This document shows, piece after piece, positions 16,316-25,415 of a DNA stretch of 64,000 bases. Below the pieces are notes generated by a model. That model worked only from the letters and a program-made list of their open reading frames with translations. It was not told the origin of the DNA and searched no databases. The DNA lies in the NCBI RefSeq assembly GCF_002269505.1, contig NZ_NQKQ01000008.1, positions 1 through 64,000 of the forward strand, in the 5' to 3' direction. Every line of letters starts with the position of its first letter. Within the stretch, counting starts at the first letter, position 1. The position numbers and the translations under genes were made by a program. Source of the stretch: Pseudomonas fragi. Lineage in GTDB: Bacteria > Pseudomonadota > Gammaproteobacteria > Pseudomonadales > Pseudomonadaceae.

Positions 16316-17707
16316 ATGAGTATTGCCATGAGTGCTGCAACCGCCTTTGCCCCGCTGCAACAAGCCCTGGATTTTCTGGAATTACATCCGCACATCGAGA
16401 TGTTCGAACTGTTCATCATCGACAATAACGGCGTGCCTCGCGGCAAGCTGCTGCACCGCGACGAGTTGCTGGCGGTCTATGAGAGCGGCCGGCCGCTGCC
16501 AAGCACGATTCTGGGCTTGAGCATCAATGGCGACGATGTGGAAAACACGGGCCTGGTCTGGGATGTGGGCGATATCGACTGCCGCGCTTACCCCGTCAGC
16601 GGTAGTTTACAACCCATGCCGTGGCGCCTGATCCCCACGGCGGCAGTGCAGGTCAGCATGCATCCGCAGCAGGGCATGCCCGCCACGGTGGCCGACCCCA
16701 GGCACCTGCTGGCCAAGGTCATCGACGGCCTCAAGGCCGACGGCTATTACCCGGTGATGGCGGCGGAGCTGGAGTTTTACCTGCTCGACCAGCAGCGCGA
16801 CAGCAACGGTCGCCCGCAACCGGCCCGCGATGCCGACGGGCAGCGTCCACGGGCGACCCAGGTTTATGGCTTGCGTGAACTGGAACAAATCGAGCCGTTT
16901 CTGGCCGATCTGTACAGCGCCTGCAAGCTCCAGGGGATACCTGCGCGCACGGCGATTTCCGAATATGCGCCGGGGCAGGTGGAAATTACCCTGGAACATC
17001 GCAGTGACGCGCTGCAGGCAATGGATGAAGCGGTGCGCTACAAACGTCTGGTCAAAGGCGTGGCGCACAAGCACGGGATGGTCGCGTGCTTTATGGCCAA
17101 GCCTTTCGATGACCTGGCCGGCACCGGCATGCACATGCACGTGAGCCTGGCCGACAAGGACGGCAATAATCTGTTCGCCAGCGAAGCGCCGGACGGTACG
17201 CCGTTGCTCAGGCAGGCGGTGGGCGGCATGCTCAGCACCTTGCTCGATTCGCTGTTGATGTTTTGCCCCAATGCCAACTCTTATCGCCGTTTCCAGAGCA
17301 ACAGTTATGCGCCGCTGGCGGCGACCTGGGGCGTGGACAATCGTACGGTGAGCCTGCGAGTGCCAGGTGGTCCGGCGTTTTCACGGCACATTGAGCACCG
17401 CATTTGCGGCGCCGATGCCAACCCCTATCTGGCCGCAGCAGCCATTCTGGCCGGGATCCACCGTGGTATCCGTGAGCAACTCGACCCGGGTGCGCCGGTC
17501 GAAGGCAATGGCTATGCCCAGGCCAGCGAGCGGTTGCCGACCGACTGGCTGACCACCTTGCGTGCGCTGCAGGCTTCGCCGTGGGCAATAGAAGCGTTCG
17601 GTGCGGAGTTTCTCAAGGTCTACCTGGCAGTCAAAAACGCCGAATACCGCCAGTTTATGGGGGAAGTGGGTGAGCAGGACTGGCGTTGGTATTTGCAGCA
17701 GGCGTAA
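16316..17707 (+). CDS. Glutamine synthetase-family ligase, probable gamma-glutamylpolyamine synthetase
   Basis: The product is a type-I-like glutamine synthetase homologue of about 460 residues with the catalytic-domain hallmarks: the metal-binding Glu in AAELEFYLLD, the EYAPGQVEITLEH block, the His in GTGMHMHVSL, and the NRTVSLRVPG and EHRICGADANPYLA blocks. It lacks the adenylylation-site context of true GlnA. Proteins of this type in pseudomonads ligate glutamate to polyamines (PuuA/PauA), the first step of putrescine or spermidine breakdown. Here no other polyamine gene is adjacent, so substrate is inferred from family only. An in-frame ATG at 16328 is an alternative start. A strong REP hairpin follows. 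Confidence 0.8.
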   Translation: MSIAMSAATAFAPLQQALDFLELHPHIEMFELFIIDNNGVPRGKLLHRDELLAVYESGRPLPSTILGLSINGDDVENTGLVWDVGDIDCRAYPVSGSLQPMPWRLIPTAAVQVSMHPQQGMPATVADPRHLLAKVIDGLKADGYYPVMAAELEFYLLDQQRDSNGRPQPARDADGQRPRATQVYGLRELEQIEPFLADLYSACKLQGIPARTAISEYAPGQVEITLEHRSDALQAMDEAVRYKRLVKGVAHKHGMVACFMAKPFDDLAGTGMHMHVSLADKDGNNLFASEAPDGTPLLRQAVGGMLSTLLDSLLMFCPNANSYRRFQSNSYAPLAATWGVDNRTVSLRVPGGPAFSRHIEHRICGADANPYLAAAAILAGIHRGIREQLDPGAPVEGNGYAQASERLPTDWLTTLRALQASPWAIEAFGAEFLKVYLAVKNAEYRQFMGEVGEQDWRWYLQQA

Positions 17708-17744
17708 TGCGTAGCAGTTGCCGAGGCCTGAAGAACACTTCAAC

Positions 17745-17797
17745 TGTGGGAGCGAGCCTGCTCGCGAACGACCTTCGCGAGCAGGCTCGCTCCCACA
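17745..17797. repeat. Compact type-A REP hairpin, copy 2
   Basis: Perfect 24-base arms (17745-17768 and 17774-17797) are separated by only five bases, making an unusually tight hairpin. The arm begins TGTGGGAGCGAGCCTGC, so it is a sub-type with GAGCC/GGCTC in place of GGGCT. It follows the ligase stop and may end its transcript. Confidence 0.85.
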
Positions 17798-17934
17798 GAG
17801 AGGGTTGACCGGCAACAGAGTATCTACAGGGATTGGCGTGATCCCTTGGTTTTCATACTTTTCTGACATTTTTTTCACTGGCGCCCCGTTAATCTCTGAG
17901 TCGATCATCATCAAACACAAGAGTTCGCGGGCCC

Positions 17935-18585
17935 ATGTCATCGCAGCCACCTTCCACCCCTATAGAGCATGAGCTCGCCGAGCGGTATGACCGCGAGCAT
18001 GCGAAGGTTTGCCTGCAAGTACAGCCGCAAGGTCTGGTACGCAGGTTGGCGTTGTGGCGCGAGCGGCGCCTGGTGCGCCGGGCGCTCAAGGTCGCGGGCG
18101 AGCCGGGCCTGATCCTCGATCTGGCTTGTGGCGCCGGGCGTTTTTGGCCGATTTTGGCCGAGCACGGCAATCGGGTGATCCTTGCCTGCGATTCGTCGCA
18201 GGCCATGCTCGATCACGCACAAACCCACCACCCGGTCAGCCTGCTGGCACGCATCAAGCTGTTTCAAAGCTCGGTGTTTTCCATCGATATTTCCGAGAAC
18301 GCCGTGGACTGCATTTTTTGCATGCAGTTGTTCCACCATGTGCGCGACAGTGAGCATCGGCTGGCCATTTTACGCGAGCTGCACCGGGTCAGCCGTGATG
18401 GCCTGATCCTCTCGGTACCCCTAGGCCGTATTGCGCAGCAGGGCTGTGACCCGCTGCGTATCGTGGTGGACAAGGGCGAAATCGAAGACCAGTTCGAGCG
18501 GGCGGGCTTCAGCATCCTCAAACAGTACGAAGTGCTGCCCGGCTGTGGCATGGGCAGCATCTACATTCTGCGCAAGGACACTTAG
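17935..18585 (+). CDS. Class I SAM-dependent methyltransferase
   Basis: This 216-residue protein has the SAM-binding motif I LDLACGAGRF, the acidic motif II region (VILACDSSQ) and the motif IV/V area (AVDCIFCMQLFHHV), so it should bind SAM and use a small or lipid-like acceptor. The substrate is not evident. Its 3' end overlaps the convergent beta-lactamase gene by four bases. No operon partner is visible; the upstream neighbour is separated by a REP hairpin. A quite similar arrangement of charged N-terminal residues is seen in small Pseudomonas methyltransferases of unknown role. Confidence 0.85.
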   Translation: MSSQPPSTPIEHELAERYDREHAKVCLQVQPQGLVRRLALWRERRLVRRALKVAGEPGLILDLACGAGRFWPILAEHGNRVILACDSSQAMLDHAQTHHPVSLLARIKLFQSSVFSIDISENAVDCIFCMQLFHHVRDSEHRLAILRELHRVSRDGLILSVPLGRIAQQGCDPLRIVVDKGEIEDQFERAGFSILKQYEVLPGCGMGSIYILRKDT

Positions 18586-19736
18586 TCCAGAGCCTTGAGC
18601 ACCTCGTATGCCAACTTGACCCGTGCGTCGTTGGGGTAGTTCTTGTTGGCCAGAATGACGATTGCCTTTTGCTCGGCTGGTACAAATACCGTATAGGCGC
18701 CAAAACCGCCGGTTGAGCCGGTCTTGTTGACCCATACCGCCTGTTGCGGTGCCAGAGGCGGGTTCAGGGCAATAACGTCGTTGTTCTCATAAGCCATCTT
18801 GTTCGAGTTGCCTGCCAGCAGCGACTTGAGTTCGACAGGGTAAGGGTACTGCTCCCAGATCAGGTCCTGCGTCATCGGGCCCACGCGAAAATAACCGGTG
18901 TGGGTATCCGTCAGGGCCTTGCGCATCAGCGGGCTGGTTTCACCCAGGCCCAGGTTGAGCTCGGTAAAGTGAAGCAGGTCGCGGGCGCTGGTTTTCACCC
19001 CATACGCTTCATTGCCGAGCGCCCCGGAGTTGAGCCTGACCGCAGCATCCTGCTTGTCGTAGCCCTGGGCGTACAGCTCCATTTTGCTGGCGGGCACAGT
19101 CAGATAGGTGCTTTGCAGACCCAATGCCGGGAACAGTTGCTGCTCCATTGCCTGGGTAAACGGCATGTTCAGGCTTTTGGCCGTGAGCATGCCGAGCAAG
19201 CCGATGCTGGGGTTGGCGTAGCTGCGTTGGGTGCCCATCGGGTACAAGGGCTTCCAGCTCTTGAAGTAGTCCATCAACTGGCGCTGGTCCTGCACGTTGT
19301 CCGGGACCTGCAATGGAAAGCCGCCAGCCGTGTGGGTGGCCAGATGGGTCAATGTAACCTTGCCCAGAGGTGTGCCTTGCAACTGGGGTTCGTACTGGCC
19401 GACGGTGTCGTTGAGCGAAAGCTTGCCCTGGGCCTGGGCATAAGTGGCCAGGGTGGCAGTAAAAAGTTTGCTGACCGAGCCAACCTCGAACAGTGTGTCG
19501 GGGGTCACGGGCTGTTTGCTGGCTTTGGATGCCACGCCGAAGTTGTAGAAGTGTTGCTTGCCGTTGACGCTTATAGCGATGACCAGGCCGGGCACGGCGT
19601 ACTCGCTCATGACGTGTTTGGCGCCGTTTTGCACCACCGTATCCAGGGCCGTGCCTTGAGCCAGTGCGTTACTGGAAAAAGCGTAAAGGCCTACCAGAGA
19701 AAGCGTTAATGCTGACAGTGTGCTGGTCATTTTCAT
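18582..19736 (-). CDS. ampC: Class C (AmpC-type) beta-lactamase
   Basis: A 384-residue periplasmic serine beta-lactamase with signal peptide (LYAFSSNALA). The active-site motifs are all present: SVSK with the nucleophile at Ser87 in the precursor, YAN at 173-175 and KTG at 338-340. Length and motifs match chromosomal AmpC cephalosporinases, so cephalosporin hydrolysis is expected. Unlike many Gammaproteobacteria there is no divergent ampR gene; the upstream neighbour is rnd, 254 bases away. Either expression is constitutive or its regulator is elsewhere. The 3' end overlaps the convergent methyltransferase gene by four bases. Confidence 0.92.
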   Translation of the reverse strand: MKMTSTLSALTLSLVGLYAFSSNALAQGTALDTVVQNGAKHVMSEYAVPGLVIAISVNGKQHFYNFGVASKASKQPVTPDTLFEVGSVSKLFTATLATYAQAQGKLSLNDTVGQYEPQLQGTPLGKVTLTHLATHTAGGFPLQVPDNVQDQRQLMDYFKSWKPLYPMGTQRSYANPSIGLLGMLTAKSLNMPFTQAMEQQLFPALGLQSTYLTVPASKMELYAQGYDKQDAAVRLNSGALGNEAYGVKTSARDLLHFTELNLGLGETSPLMRKALTDTHTGYFRVGPMTQDLIWEQYPYPVELKSLLAGNSNKMAYENNDVIALNPPLAPQQAVWVNKTGSTGGFGAYTVFVPAEQKAIVILANKNYPNDARVKLAYEVLKALD

Positions 19737-19990
19737 GGAGGGTATCCTTGGTTTTTATAGTGCGCAAATCTACTCGTGCCCTTATGCGTTGGCCCGATTG
19801 GCTTGTCACATAATGTGTTGCAAAAAACTTGAGTAGCGCAGGATCAGGCAATTTATAGAGGAAATCACTCTAGGGATGCGGGTTTTAGATGGAAGTTTCG
19901 TAGGTTTTTTCGCGCACAACATGATGAGTCAATGTCCGGTAATCCCTGACGGCGATATATACTGCGCGCCATTCTTCAAGGGAGAGCCGT

Positions 19991-21124
19991 GTGGCCATCG
20001 ATATTCACTGGATTCGCGACAACGATAGCCTCGGCCAACATTGCGCTGAATGGCAACAATTGCCGTTCGTAGCCCTCGACACCGAATTTATGCGGGTCGA
20101 TACCTTTTACCCGATTGCCGGCCTGATCCAGATCGGCGACGGCACGCGGGCATACCTGATCGACCCGTTGACCATCGATAACTGGCAGCCTCTGGCCGAT
20201 CTGCTGGAAAACCAGGCAGTGGTCAAAGTGCTGCATGCCTGCAGTGAAGACCTTGAGGTTTTACTGCGCCTGACCGGCAGCTTGCCGGTGCCGCTGTTTG
20301 ACACCCAACTGGCAGCCGCCTACCTGAACCTGGGCTTCTCCATGGGCTACTCGCGCCTGGTCAAGGAAGTGCTGGACATCGACCTGCCCAAGGGCGAGAC
20401 CCGTTCTGACTGGTTGCAACGCCCGCTGTCGGAAACCCAGATCAGCTACGCCGCCGAAGATGCCGTGCACCTGGCAGAAGTCTACAAGTTACTGCACCCG
20501 CGCCTGTCGGCCGACAAGTACAACTGGGTGCTGGAAGATGGCGCCGAGCTGGTTGCCAACCTGCGCCGCGAAACGGACCCCTACGAGGTGTACCGCGAAG
20601 CCAAGCTCGCCTGGAAACTGTCCCGGGCGCAACTGGCGGTACTGCGTGAAATCTGCGCCTGGCGCGAGCACCAGGCCCGTGCCCGTGATCTACCGCGTAA
20701 CCGCGTAATCCGCGAACATGCGTTGTGGCCTCTGGCCAAAACCCAGCCTGACAACCTGGTAGCACTGGCACGCATTGAAGACATGCACCCGCGTACCGTG
20801 CGTCAGGATGGTGAGTTCTTGCTTGATCTGATCAAGCGTGCTGGCAGTCTACCGCCAGAACAATGGCCGCCTGCCGTGCCCGAGCCACTACCGGTCGAGG
20901 CTGCATTGCTGGTCAAGCGCCTGCGTGCCATCGGCCAGGCCGAGGCCGAGCGTTTGAACATTGCGCCGGAACTCATGCTGCGCAAGAAAACCCTGGAAGC
21001 CCTGCTCAAAAGCGGCTTCCCCAATGGCCCTTACCAATTGCCGGAATCACTGCGCGGCTGGCGCCGTGAGCTGATGGGCCAGGCCTTGCTCGATTGCCTG
21101 GCCACCGCTGGAGAACCGTCTTGA
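19991..21124 (+). CDS. rnd: Ribonuclease D
   Basis: RNase D trims 3' ends of tRNA precursors and other stable RNAs. The 377-residue protein has the DEDD-type exonuclease motifs: DTEFMR (Asp, Glu), CSEDLEVL (Asp) and [12 protein letters not shown] (Tyr, Asp), followed by an HRDC domain ([20 protein letters not shown]). The start is GTG at 19991 with AGGGAG upstream. A plausible -10 (TATACT) lies at 19958-19963. Its stop overlaps the TTG start of ycgL, so the two are coupled. Confidence 0.95.
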   Translation: MAIDIHWIRDNDSLGQHCAEWQQLPFVALDTEFMRVDTFYPIAGLIQIGDGTRAYLIDPLTIDNWQPLADLLENQAVVKVLHACSEDLEVLLRLTGSLPVPLFDTQLAAAYLNLGFSMGYSRLVKEVLDIDLPKGETRSDWLQRPLSETQISYAAEDAVHLAEVYKLLHPRLSADKYNWVLEDGAELVANLRRETDPYEVYREAKLAWKLSRAQLAVLREICAWREHQARARDLPRNRVIREHALWPLAKTQPDNLVALARIEDMHPRTVRQDGEFLLDLIKRAGSLPPEQWPPAVPEPLPVEAALLVKRLRAIGQAEAERLNIAPELMLRKKTLEALLKSGFPNGPYQLPESLRGWRRELMGQALLDCLATAGEPS

Positions 21125-21414
21125 AACGTATTTGTTCGATCTACCGCAGCACTAAACGCAACGAAATGTACCTGTATGTACTCAAGGCCGATGCCCTGGA
21201 GCGCGTACCGGAAACCCTGATGCTGGCGTTCGGCAAGGCGATCCATGCCTTTGACCTGGTGTTGACGCCGGAGCGCAAGCTGTCGCGTGAAGACATCACC
21301 AAGGTGCTGGAAAACCTGGAGACCCAAGGCTATCACCTGCAAATGCCGCCGGCCGAAGACGAGTACATCGAGCACTTGCCCGAAGAGCTGCTGCGTCGCA
21401 ACGACCCGATGTAA
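21121..21414 (+). CDS. YcgL-domain protein, TTG start
   Basis: This is a 97-residue YcgL-domain protein of unknown function ([19 protein letters not shown] is the family signature). I chose the TTG at 21121: it overlaps the rnd stop and gives the family length, whereas the upstream ATG in this frame lies deep inside rnd. Coupling with rnd, as seen in other pseudomonads, hints at a link to RNA metabolism, but no activity is established that I know of. Confidence 0.88.
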   Translation: MKRICSIYRSTKRNEMYLYVLKADALERVPETLMLAFGKAIHAFDLVLTPERKLSREDITKVLENLETQGYHLQMPPAEDEYIEHLPEELLRRNDPM

Positions 21415-21540
21415 GTGCGGTGCCAGGTGCCCGGTTCCGGGCGCCTGTCTGAAACGGACTCATTTTGATTGGCGCTGGCCGAACGCGACGGGGCAAACCT
21501 CGGCGACGGGCGCTGGCAGTGTTTTGGAAAGGTTAGAAAC

Positions 21541-22473
21541 ATGCGCGTCCTGATTGCCGAGCACGATTACCCGCTGTACACCCAATTGCTGCAACGTATG
21601 GCCCCGGATCTTGAGGTGCAGTCCAGCGGTGATTCCGAGGAATTGTCGCGCATGGCGGGCGAGTGCCCGGTATGGCTGGGCCAGCCGGACCTGCTGGCGA
21701 CCCTGATGCGCCAGGGCCACAAGCCTGCGTGGTTGCAGTCGACCTGGGCAGGCATCACGCCGTTGTTGGCCGAGGGGCTCAATCGTGACTATCGGCTGAC
21801 CCGCGCGGTGGGTATTTTTGGCCAGGTAATGGCCGAATACGTTTTGACCTACATGCTCGGCCACGAACGTGAAGTCATGGCCAGGCTGGTCAGCCAGGTC
21901 GAGCGCAAATGGGACAACCGCATGGGCCAGAGCCTGGTTGGGCGCAAGGTACTGATCGTCGGGGCCGGGGATATTGGTCAGACCGTGGCGCAGTTTCTGC
22001 TGCCTTTTGGCGTTGAGTTGTATGCCATCGCCACAACCGCTCGCGAGTTGGCACCGTTCAAGGAAGTGGGTGTGCTGAGCGACTTGCCGCGCATGGTGGG
22101 GCAGGTGGATTACGTGATCAATCTGTTGCCCAATACTGCGGACACCCACGATGTGTACGATGCAGAGCTGTTTGCACAGTTCAACCCCAATGGGCTGTTT
22201 ATCAACGCCGGGCGCGGTGTGGCCGTGGTTGATGCCGATCTGGTCGAGGCTTTGCGCGTGGGGCATCTGGCGGGGGCGGTGATTGACGTCTGCCGTCAGG
22301 AACCACTGCCGTCCAAGCATCCGTTCTGGACGGCCTGGGGCTTGCTGCTGACCGGTCACAGCTCGGCGCCGACCTCGCCACCGATGATGGCGCAGCTGTT
22401 TGTCGATAACCTGCGGGCCTATCAGGCGGGTGAGCCATTGCGTGGCGAAGTGGATTTCGACCGCGGTTACTGA
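21541..22473 (+). CDS. D-isomer-specific 2-hydroxyacid dehydrogenase
   Basis: A 310-residue NAD(P)-dependent 2-hydroxyacid dehydrogenase, probably acting on a small 2-oxo acid such as glyoxylate or hydroxypyruvate (family knowledge, not shown here). The nucleotide-binding motif is VGAGDIGQTVAQFL, followed by NLLPNT and the catalytic Arg block INAGRG. The catalytic Glu lies in CRQEPLP; the usual His is in LTGHSSAP. I used the ATG at 21541 (AAAGG upstream) instead of a longer reading from 21469. It follows rnd-ycgL and a REP doublet closes the unit. Confidence 0.9.
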   Translation: MRVLIAEHDYPLYTQLLQRMAPDLEVQSSGDSEELSRMAGECPVWLGQPDLLATLMRQGHKPAWLQSTWAGITPLLAEGLNRDYRLTRAVGIFGQVMAEYVLTYMLGHEREVMARLVSQVERKWDNRMGQSLVGRKVLIVGAGDIGQTVAQFLLPFGVELYAIATTARELAPFKEVGVLSDLPRMVGQVDYVINLLPNTADTHDVYDAELFAQFNPNGLFINAGRGVAVVDADLVEALRVGHLAGAVIDVCRQEPLPSKHPFWTAWGLLLTGHSSAPTSPPMMAQLFVDNLRAYQAGEPLRGEVDFDRGY

Positions 22474-22477
22474 ACCG

Positions 22478-22542
22478 GTAGTCGCTGCCGCAGGCTGCGA
22501 GCTGTTGATGTTGAAAAGCTCGCAGCCTGCGGCAGCGACTAC
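22478..22542. repeat. Type-B REP doublet, copy 2
   Basis: Perfect 26-base arms (22478-22503 and 22517-22542) surround a 13-base loop. The arm begins GTAGTCGCTGCCGCAGG. It starts four bases after the dehydrogenase stop and separates two convergent genes, so it may act as a bidirectional transcription barrier. Confidence 0.85.
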
Positions 22543-22565
22543 AGGGTTTGCACCAAGAGATGCAT

Positions 22566-23159
22566 TTACAGGCTGAAATCGCCTTCAGCCACCAACTTGC
22601 TCAGCGGTTCGCGCTGGCTTGGCACTTCCTTGGCTTGCAGGTAATCCACCAGGCTCGACTTGTCACCGATCTTGCCGATCGCAACCATCGCCTGAACCTG
22701 GTAGCCCTCAGGGATTTTCAGCTCCTGGCGCGCGCGCTCAAAATCCAGCCCGCTCATGCCGTGGGTATGCCAGCCGCTCAAGTGCGCTTGCAGGGCCAGG
22801 TGGCCCCAGGCTGCGCCGGTATCAAAGGCATGGGTCGGTGCCGGTTTTTCTTCGGTGGTGCCCGGCGCTGCGAATGTGCTCTTGGACACAATCACCACCA
22901 GCGCAGCTGCATGCTTGGCCCAACCCTGGTTGAACTCCACCAGCAAGCTCAGGTAACGGTCAAAATCCTTGGTGCCACGCAGGGCGAACAGAAAACGCCA
23001 GGGTTGCGCGTTATAGGCCGACGGCGCCCAGCGTGCCGCTTCAAAAAAACTCAGCAGGGTGGCTTTATCGATGGTTGCGTCAGTAAAGGCGCGGGGCGAC
23101 CAGCGCTGGGTAAATTGCTCGTGAATGCTGTGATCGGCTTTACGGCTGCTAGCGGGCAT
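22566..23159 (-). CDS. Nitroreductase-family FMN oxidoreductase
   Basis: A 197-residue nitroreductase-fold protein. RWSPRAF near the N-terminus and RWAPSAYNAQPWRF are the FMN-contacting hallmarks, and GAAWGHLALQAHLSGWHTHG forms the second half. Members reduce nitro groups, quinones or flavins using NAD(P)H; the natural substrate is unknown. The start follows AGGAAA. It is divergent from a YcgN-type gene with a 155-base gap. Confidence 0.88.
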   Translation of the reverse strand: MPASSRKADHSIHEQFTQRWSPRAFTDATIDKATLLSFFEAARWAPSAYNAQPWRFLFALRGTKDFDRYLSLLVEFNQGWAKHAAALVVIVSKSTFAAPGTTEEKPAPTHAFDTGAAWGHLALQAHLSGWHTHGMSGLDFERARQELKIPEGYQVQAMVAIGKIGDKSSLVDYLQAKEVPSQREPLSKLVAEGDFSL

Positions 23160-23314
23160 GGCGGTTTCCTGAGGTAAATGTAACGGCTCAATTCAGCGGT
23201 TAAAACTACTGGGATGCCGTCAAGCTGACAAGTCTGACGACAAGCCCTTGGCCCGCGGGGCCTTGGGCACTAGACTGGCGGCCTTTTCCACTCCCTGATG
23301 TTGATGTTTGAGCC

Positions 23315-23764
23315 ATGGCCGCAATAGTTGAACCGTTCTGGATCCGCAAAACCCTCGATCAACTTGATCAAGAGGAATGGGAGTCGCTGTGCGACGGCTG
23401 CGGGTTGTGCTGCTTGCAAAAGCTCGAAGATGAAGACGACAACAGCGTCTACTACACGCGCATCGCCTGCAAACTGCTCGACCTGAAAACCTGCCAGTGC
23501 ACTGACTACCCTAACCGTCGTGATTCAGTCCCGGACTGTATTCAACTGTCGCCGGGTAAGGCCGAAGAGTTCAAGTGGCTGCCGCCGACCTGCGGTTACC
23601 GGCTGGTGAGCGAGCGCAAGGATCTGCCGCTCTGGCACCATCTGGTGTGCGGCGACCCGGATGCTGTGCACCATGAACGCATTTCACAGTCAGGGCGCAT
23701 GCTTGCTGAAGGCAGCGTGCCAGAAGAAGACTGGGAAGATCATCTGATTTTCCGCGCCGGCTAA
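23315..23764 (+). CDS. YcgN-family Cys-cluster protein (UPF0260)
   Basis: A 149-residue protein with the cysteine cluster [11 protein letters not shown], followed by further Cys in [12 protein letters not shown] and PPTCGYR. This is the UPF0260/YkgJ-like pattern, thought to bind zinc or an iron-sulfur cluster. Function is unknown. It is followed after 28 bases by a secreted M61-like protein gene with a strong ribosome binding site, so the two may be co-transcribed. Whether they work together is not known. Confidence 0.9.
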   Translation: MAAIVEPFWIRKTLDQLDQEEWESLCDGCGLCCLQKLEDEDDNSVYYTRIACKLLDLKTCQCTDYPNRRDSVPDCIQLSPGKAEEFKWLPPTCGYRLVSERKDLPLWHHLVCGDPDAVHHERISQSGRMLAEGSVPEEDWEDHLIFRAG

Positions 23765-23792
23765 GTGCCGGAGCGGTTAGCAAGGAGCGTAT

Positions 23793-25025
23793 ATGCCGCT
23801 GCGTTACACATTGCCCCTGGGTTTGCTGCTGATGCTGGCGGCGGGCCCGCTGTGGGCGGCGCAAAAAGTTGCGCTCGACTACCACGTACATCTGCTGCCC
23901 AAAAGCGATCAGGCCGAGGTGCGGATCACCCTTGCCGAAGGTTCTGCCGTGCGCAGCCTGGATTTCGACCTGGGCGCGCCGGGCAGTTACAGCGATTTCA
24001 AGGCCGACGGGCAATGGCAACTGAGCGCTGACCCGGCGCATAGCCGTGGCCTTTGGCGTCCGGCACCGGGCAGTGCCAGCCTGAGTTACCGGGTACGCCT
24101 GAGCCAGCCGCGCAAGAACGGCGCGTTCGACACTCGCATCACTACGGATTGGGCATTGTTTCGCGGAGAACAACTGATCCCGCCCGCCAACCTTGATCAA
24201 CAGGATGGTGTCGAGCTGGTGTCGCGGCTTGAATTCGAACTGCCTTCAGGCTGGAAAAGCGTGGAAACCGCCTGGCCGCGCATCGGCAAAAACCGCTTCC
24301 GTATCGACGATGTCTCGCGACTGTTCGACCGGCCCACCGGCTGGATGCTCGCGGGTAACCTGGGCAGCCGCCGTACCACTCTGGGCGAAACCGAAGTCAC
24401 GGTGAGCGCGCCGAAGGGGCAGGGCATGCACCGTATGGATGTGCTGACCCTGCTGACGTTTGTCTGGCCGCAGGTGCAGGCGGTGTTCCCGCGCAACCCG
24501 GCCAAACTGCTGATCGTCGGTGCGGGCAGCCCGATGTGGAAAGGCAGCGTAGCGGGGCGCAACTCGATTTACCTCTACAGCGGTTTGCCGCTGGTCAGCG
24601 AGAGCGGTTCCAGCCCGTTGTTGCGAGAGGTGGTGCAGTTGTTCAGCGGCATCAACGACGAGCCAGGGCATGACTGGATCGGCGAGGGCCTGAGTGAGTA
24701 TTACGCCATTGAGCTGATGCGTCGCGCCGGCGGCATGAGTGATGAGCGTTACCAGACCCTGCAACACAGGCTCAACGCTGCCGGTAAAAATGTCACCCGC
24801 TTGCGTGGCCAGCAGGCCAACGCGGCAATGGTTGCGCGGGCAGTCACGCTGTTGCAGGCGCTGGACCGTGAAATCCGTTTGCAGACCCACAGTAAGCGCT
24901 CGCTGGATGATGTCAGCCAGGCGCTGATGCGCATGGACAAGGTCAATACCGCGAGCTTTATCCAGCTCAGTGAAAGCGTGCTGGGCGGCGCCTCCGAAGT
25001 ACTGGACAGCCCGCTGTTGCGCTGA
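23793..25025 (+). CDS. Secreted M61-like protein lacking the zinc-binding histidines
   Basis: A 410-residue exported protein (signal peptide ending LWAAQK). The layout fits M61/M1-type gluzincins: an N-terminal beta-rich domain, then a helical catalytic-like domain with WIGEGLSEYYAIELMRRAGG, matching the second zinc-ligand helix (Glu298 in EGLSEY). Where HExxH should be, about 16 residues upstream, the sequence reads REVVQ (residues 278-282). Both zinc-binding His are replaced, so peptidase activity is unlikely and a binding or structural role is more probable. The M61 assignment is by pattern and should be tested by fold search. Confidence 0.7.
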   Translation: MPLRYTLPLGLLLMLAAGPLWAAQKVALDYHVHLLPKSDQAEVRITLAEGSAVRSLDFDLGAPGSYSDFKADGQWQLSADPAHSRGLWRPAPGSASLSYRVRLSQPRKNGAFDTRITTDWALFRGEQLIPPANLDQQDGVELVSRLEFELPSGWKSVETAWPRIGKNRFRIDDVSRLFDRPTGWMLAGNLGSRRTTLGETEVTVSAPKGQGMHRMDVLTLLTFVWPQVQAVFPRNPAKLLIVGAGSPMWKGSVAGRNSIYLYSGLPLVSESGSSPLLREVVQLFSGINDEPGHDWIGEGLSEYYAIELMRRAGGMSDERYQTLQHRLNAAGKNVTRLRGQQANAAMVARAVTLLQALDREIRLQTHSKRSLDDVSQALMRMDKVNTASFIQLSESVLGGASEVLDSPLLR

Positions 25026-25040
25026 CCCCCTCCACCCCCC

Positions 25041-25198
25041 ATCCGTAGCAGCAGCTGCCGAAGGAACGAGGCTGCGTTCGGCGGCGAAGCCGTCGTAAAC
25101 CATTCAGCCCGGTGTATCAGATGCGCCGTGACTACCGGGTTTACGACCGCTTCGCGCTCGGACGCAGCCTCGTTCCTTCGGCAGCTGCTGCTACGGAT
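25041..25198. repeat. Long type-B related palindrome, copy 3
   Basis: Outer arms begin ATCCGTAGCAGCAGCTGCCG and pair for about 36 bases (25041-25076 with 25163-25198). An inner pair (GTAAAC/GTTTAC) encloses a further short interior. It differs from the other type-B copies by GTAGCAGCAGCTGCCG in place of GTAGTCGCTGCCG. It lies between the M61-like gene and the kdp promoter. Confidence 0.75.
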
Positions 25199-25207
25199 AT
25201 GTTCGTG

Positions 25208-25235
25208 TTTTTTTACGCCTTCTTTACGCCCCCGC
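25208..25235 (+). promoter_or_regulatory. Candidate KdpE binding site upstream of kdpFABC
   Basis: A T-rich tract contains a direct repeat TTTACGCC at 25212-25219 and 25223-25230, 11 bases apart, so on one face of the helix. It is followed by a C-rich run. From memory the E. coli kdp operator has the same look (T-runs, TTTACAC, then a C-rich stretch). It ends about 80 bases before kdpF. A third TTTACG lies at 25256-25261. Confidence 0.5.
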
Positions 25236-25317
25236 ATCCCTCTCGATCTCGATCCTTTACGACCTGTTTGCTCACACTCATGCCATACGCGGCAGGTGCC
25301 GCCTGGGGAGAGTTGTC

Positions 25318-25407
25318 ATGGGTATTCTGGATGGGGTGTCGCTGCTGCTGGCAGTGGCGCTGTTCGTTTATCTGCTGGTTGCGCTGTTGCGCGCAGATCG
25401 GAACTAG
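25318..25407 (+). CDS. kdpF: KdpF, small membrane subunit of the potassium pump
   Basis: A 29-residue single-helix membrane peptide (LLLAVALFVYLLVALL) that stabilises the KdpABC complex in E. coli. The ATG at 25318 follows GGGGAG, and the stop TAG at 25405-25407 lies eight bases before the kdpA ATG. Position and sequence are what is expected of kdpF, although it is too short for most ORF cut-offs. Confidence 0.93.
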   Translation: MGILDGVSLLLAVALFVYLLVALLRADRN

Positions 25408-25415
25408 GAGCGGGT

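Noticed and set aside
21469..21540. Longer start for the 2-hydroxyacid dehydrogenase
   Set aside because: The ATG at 21541 starts directly at the family N-terminus and has its own ribosome binding site.
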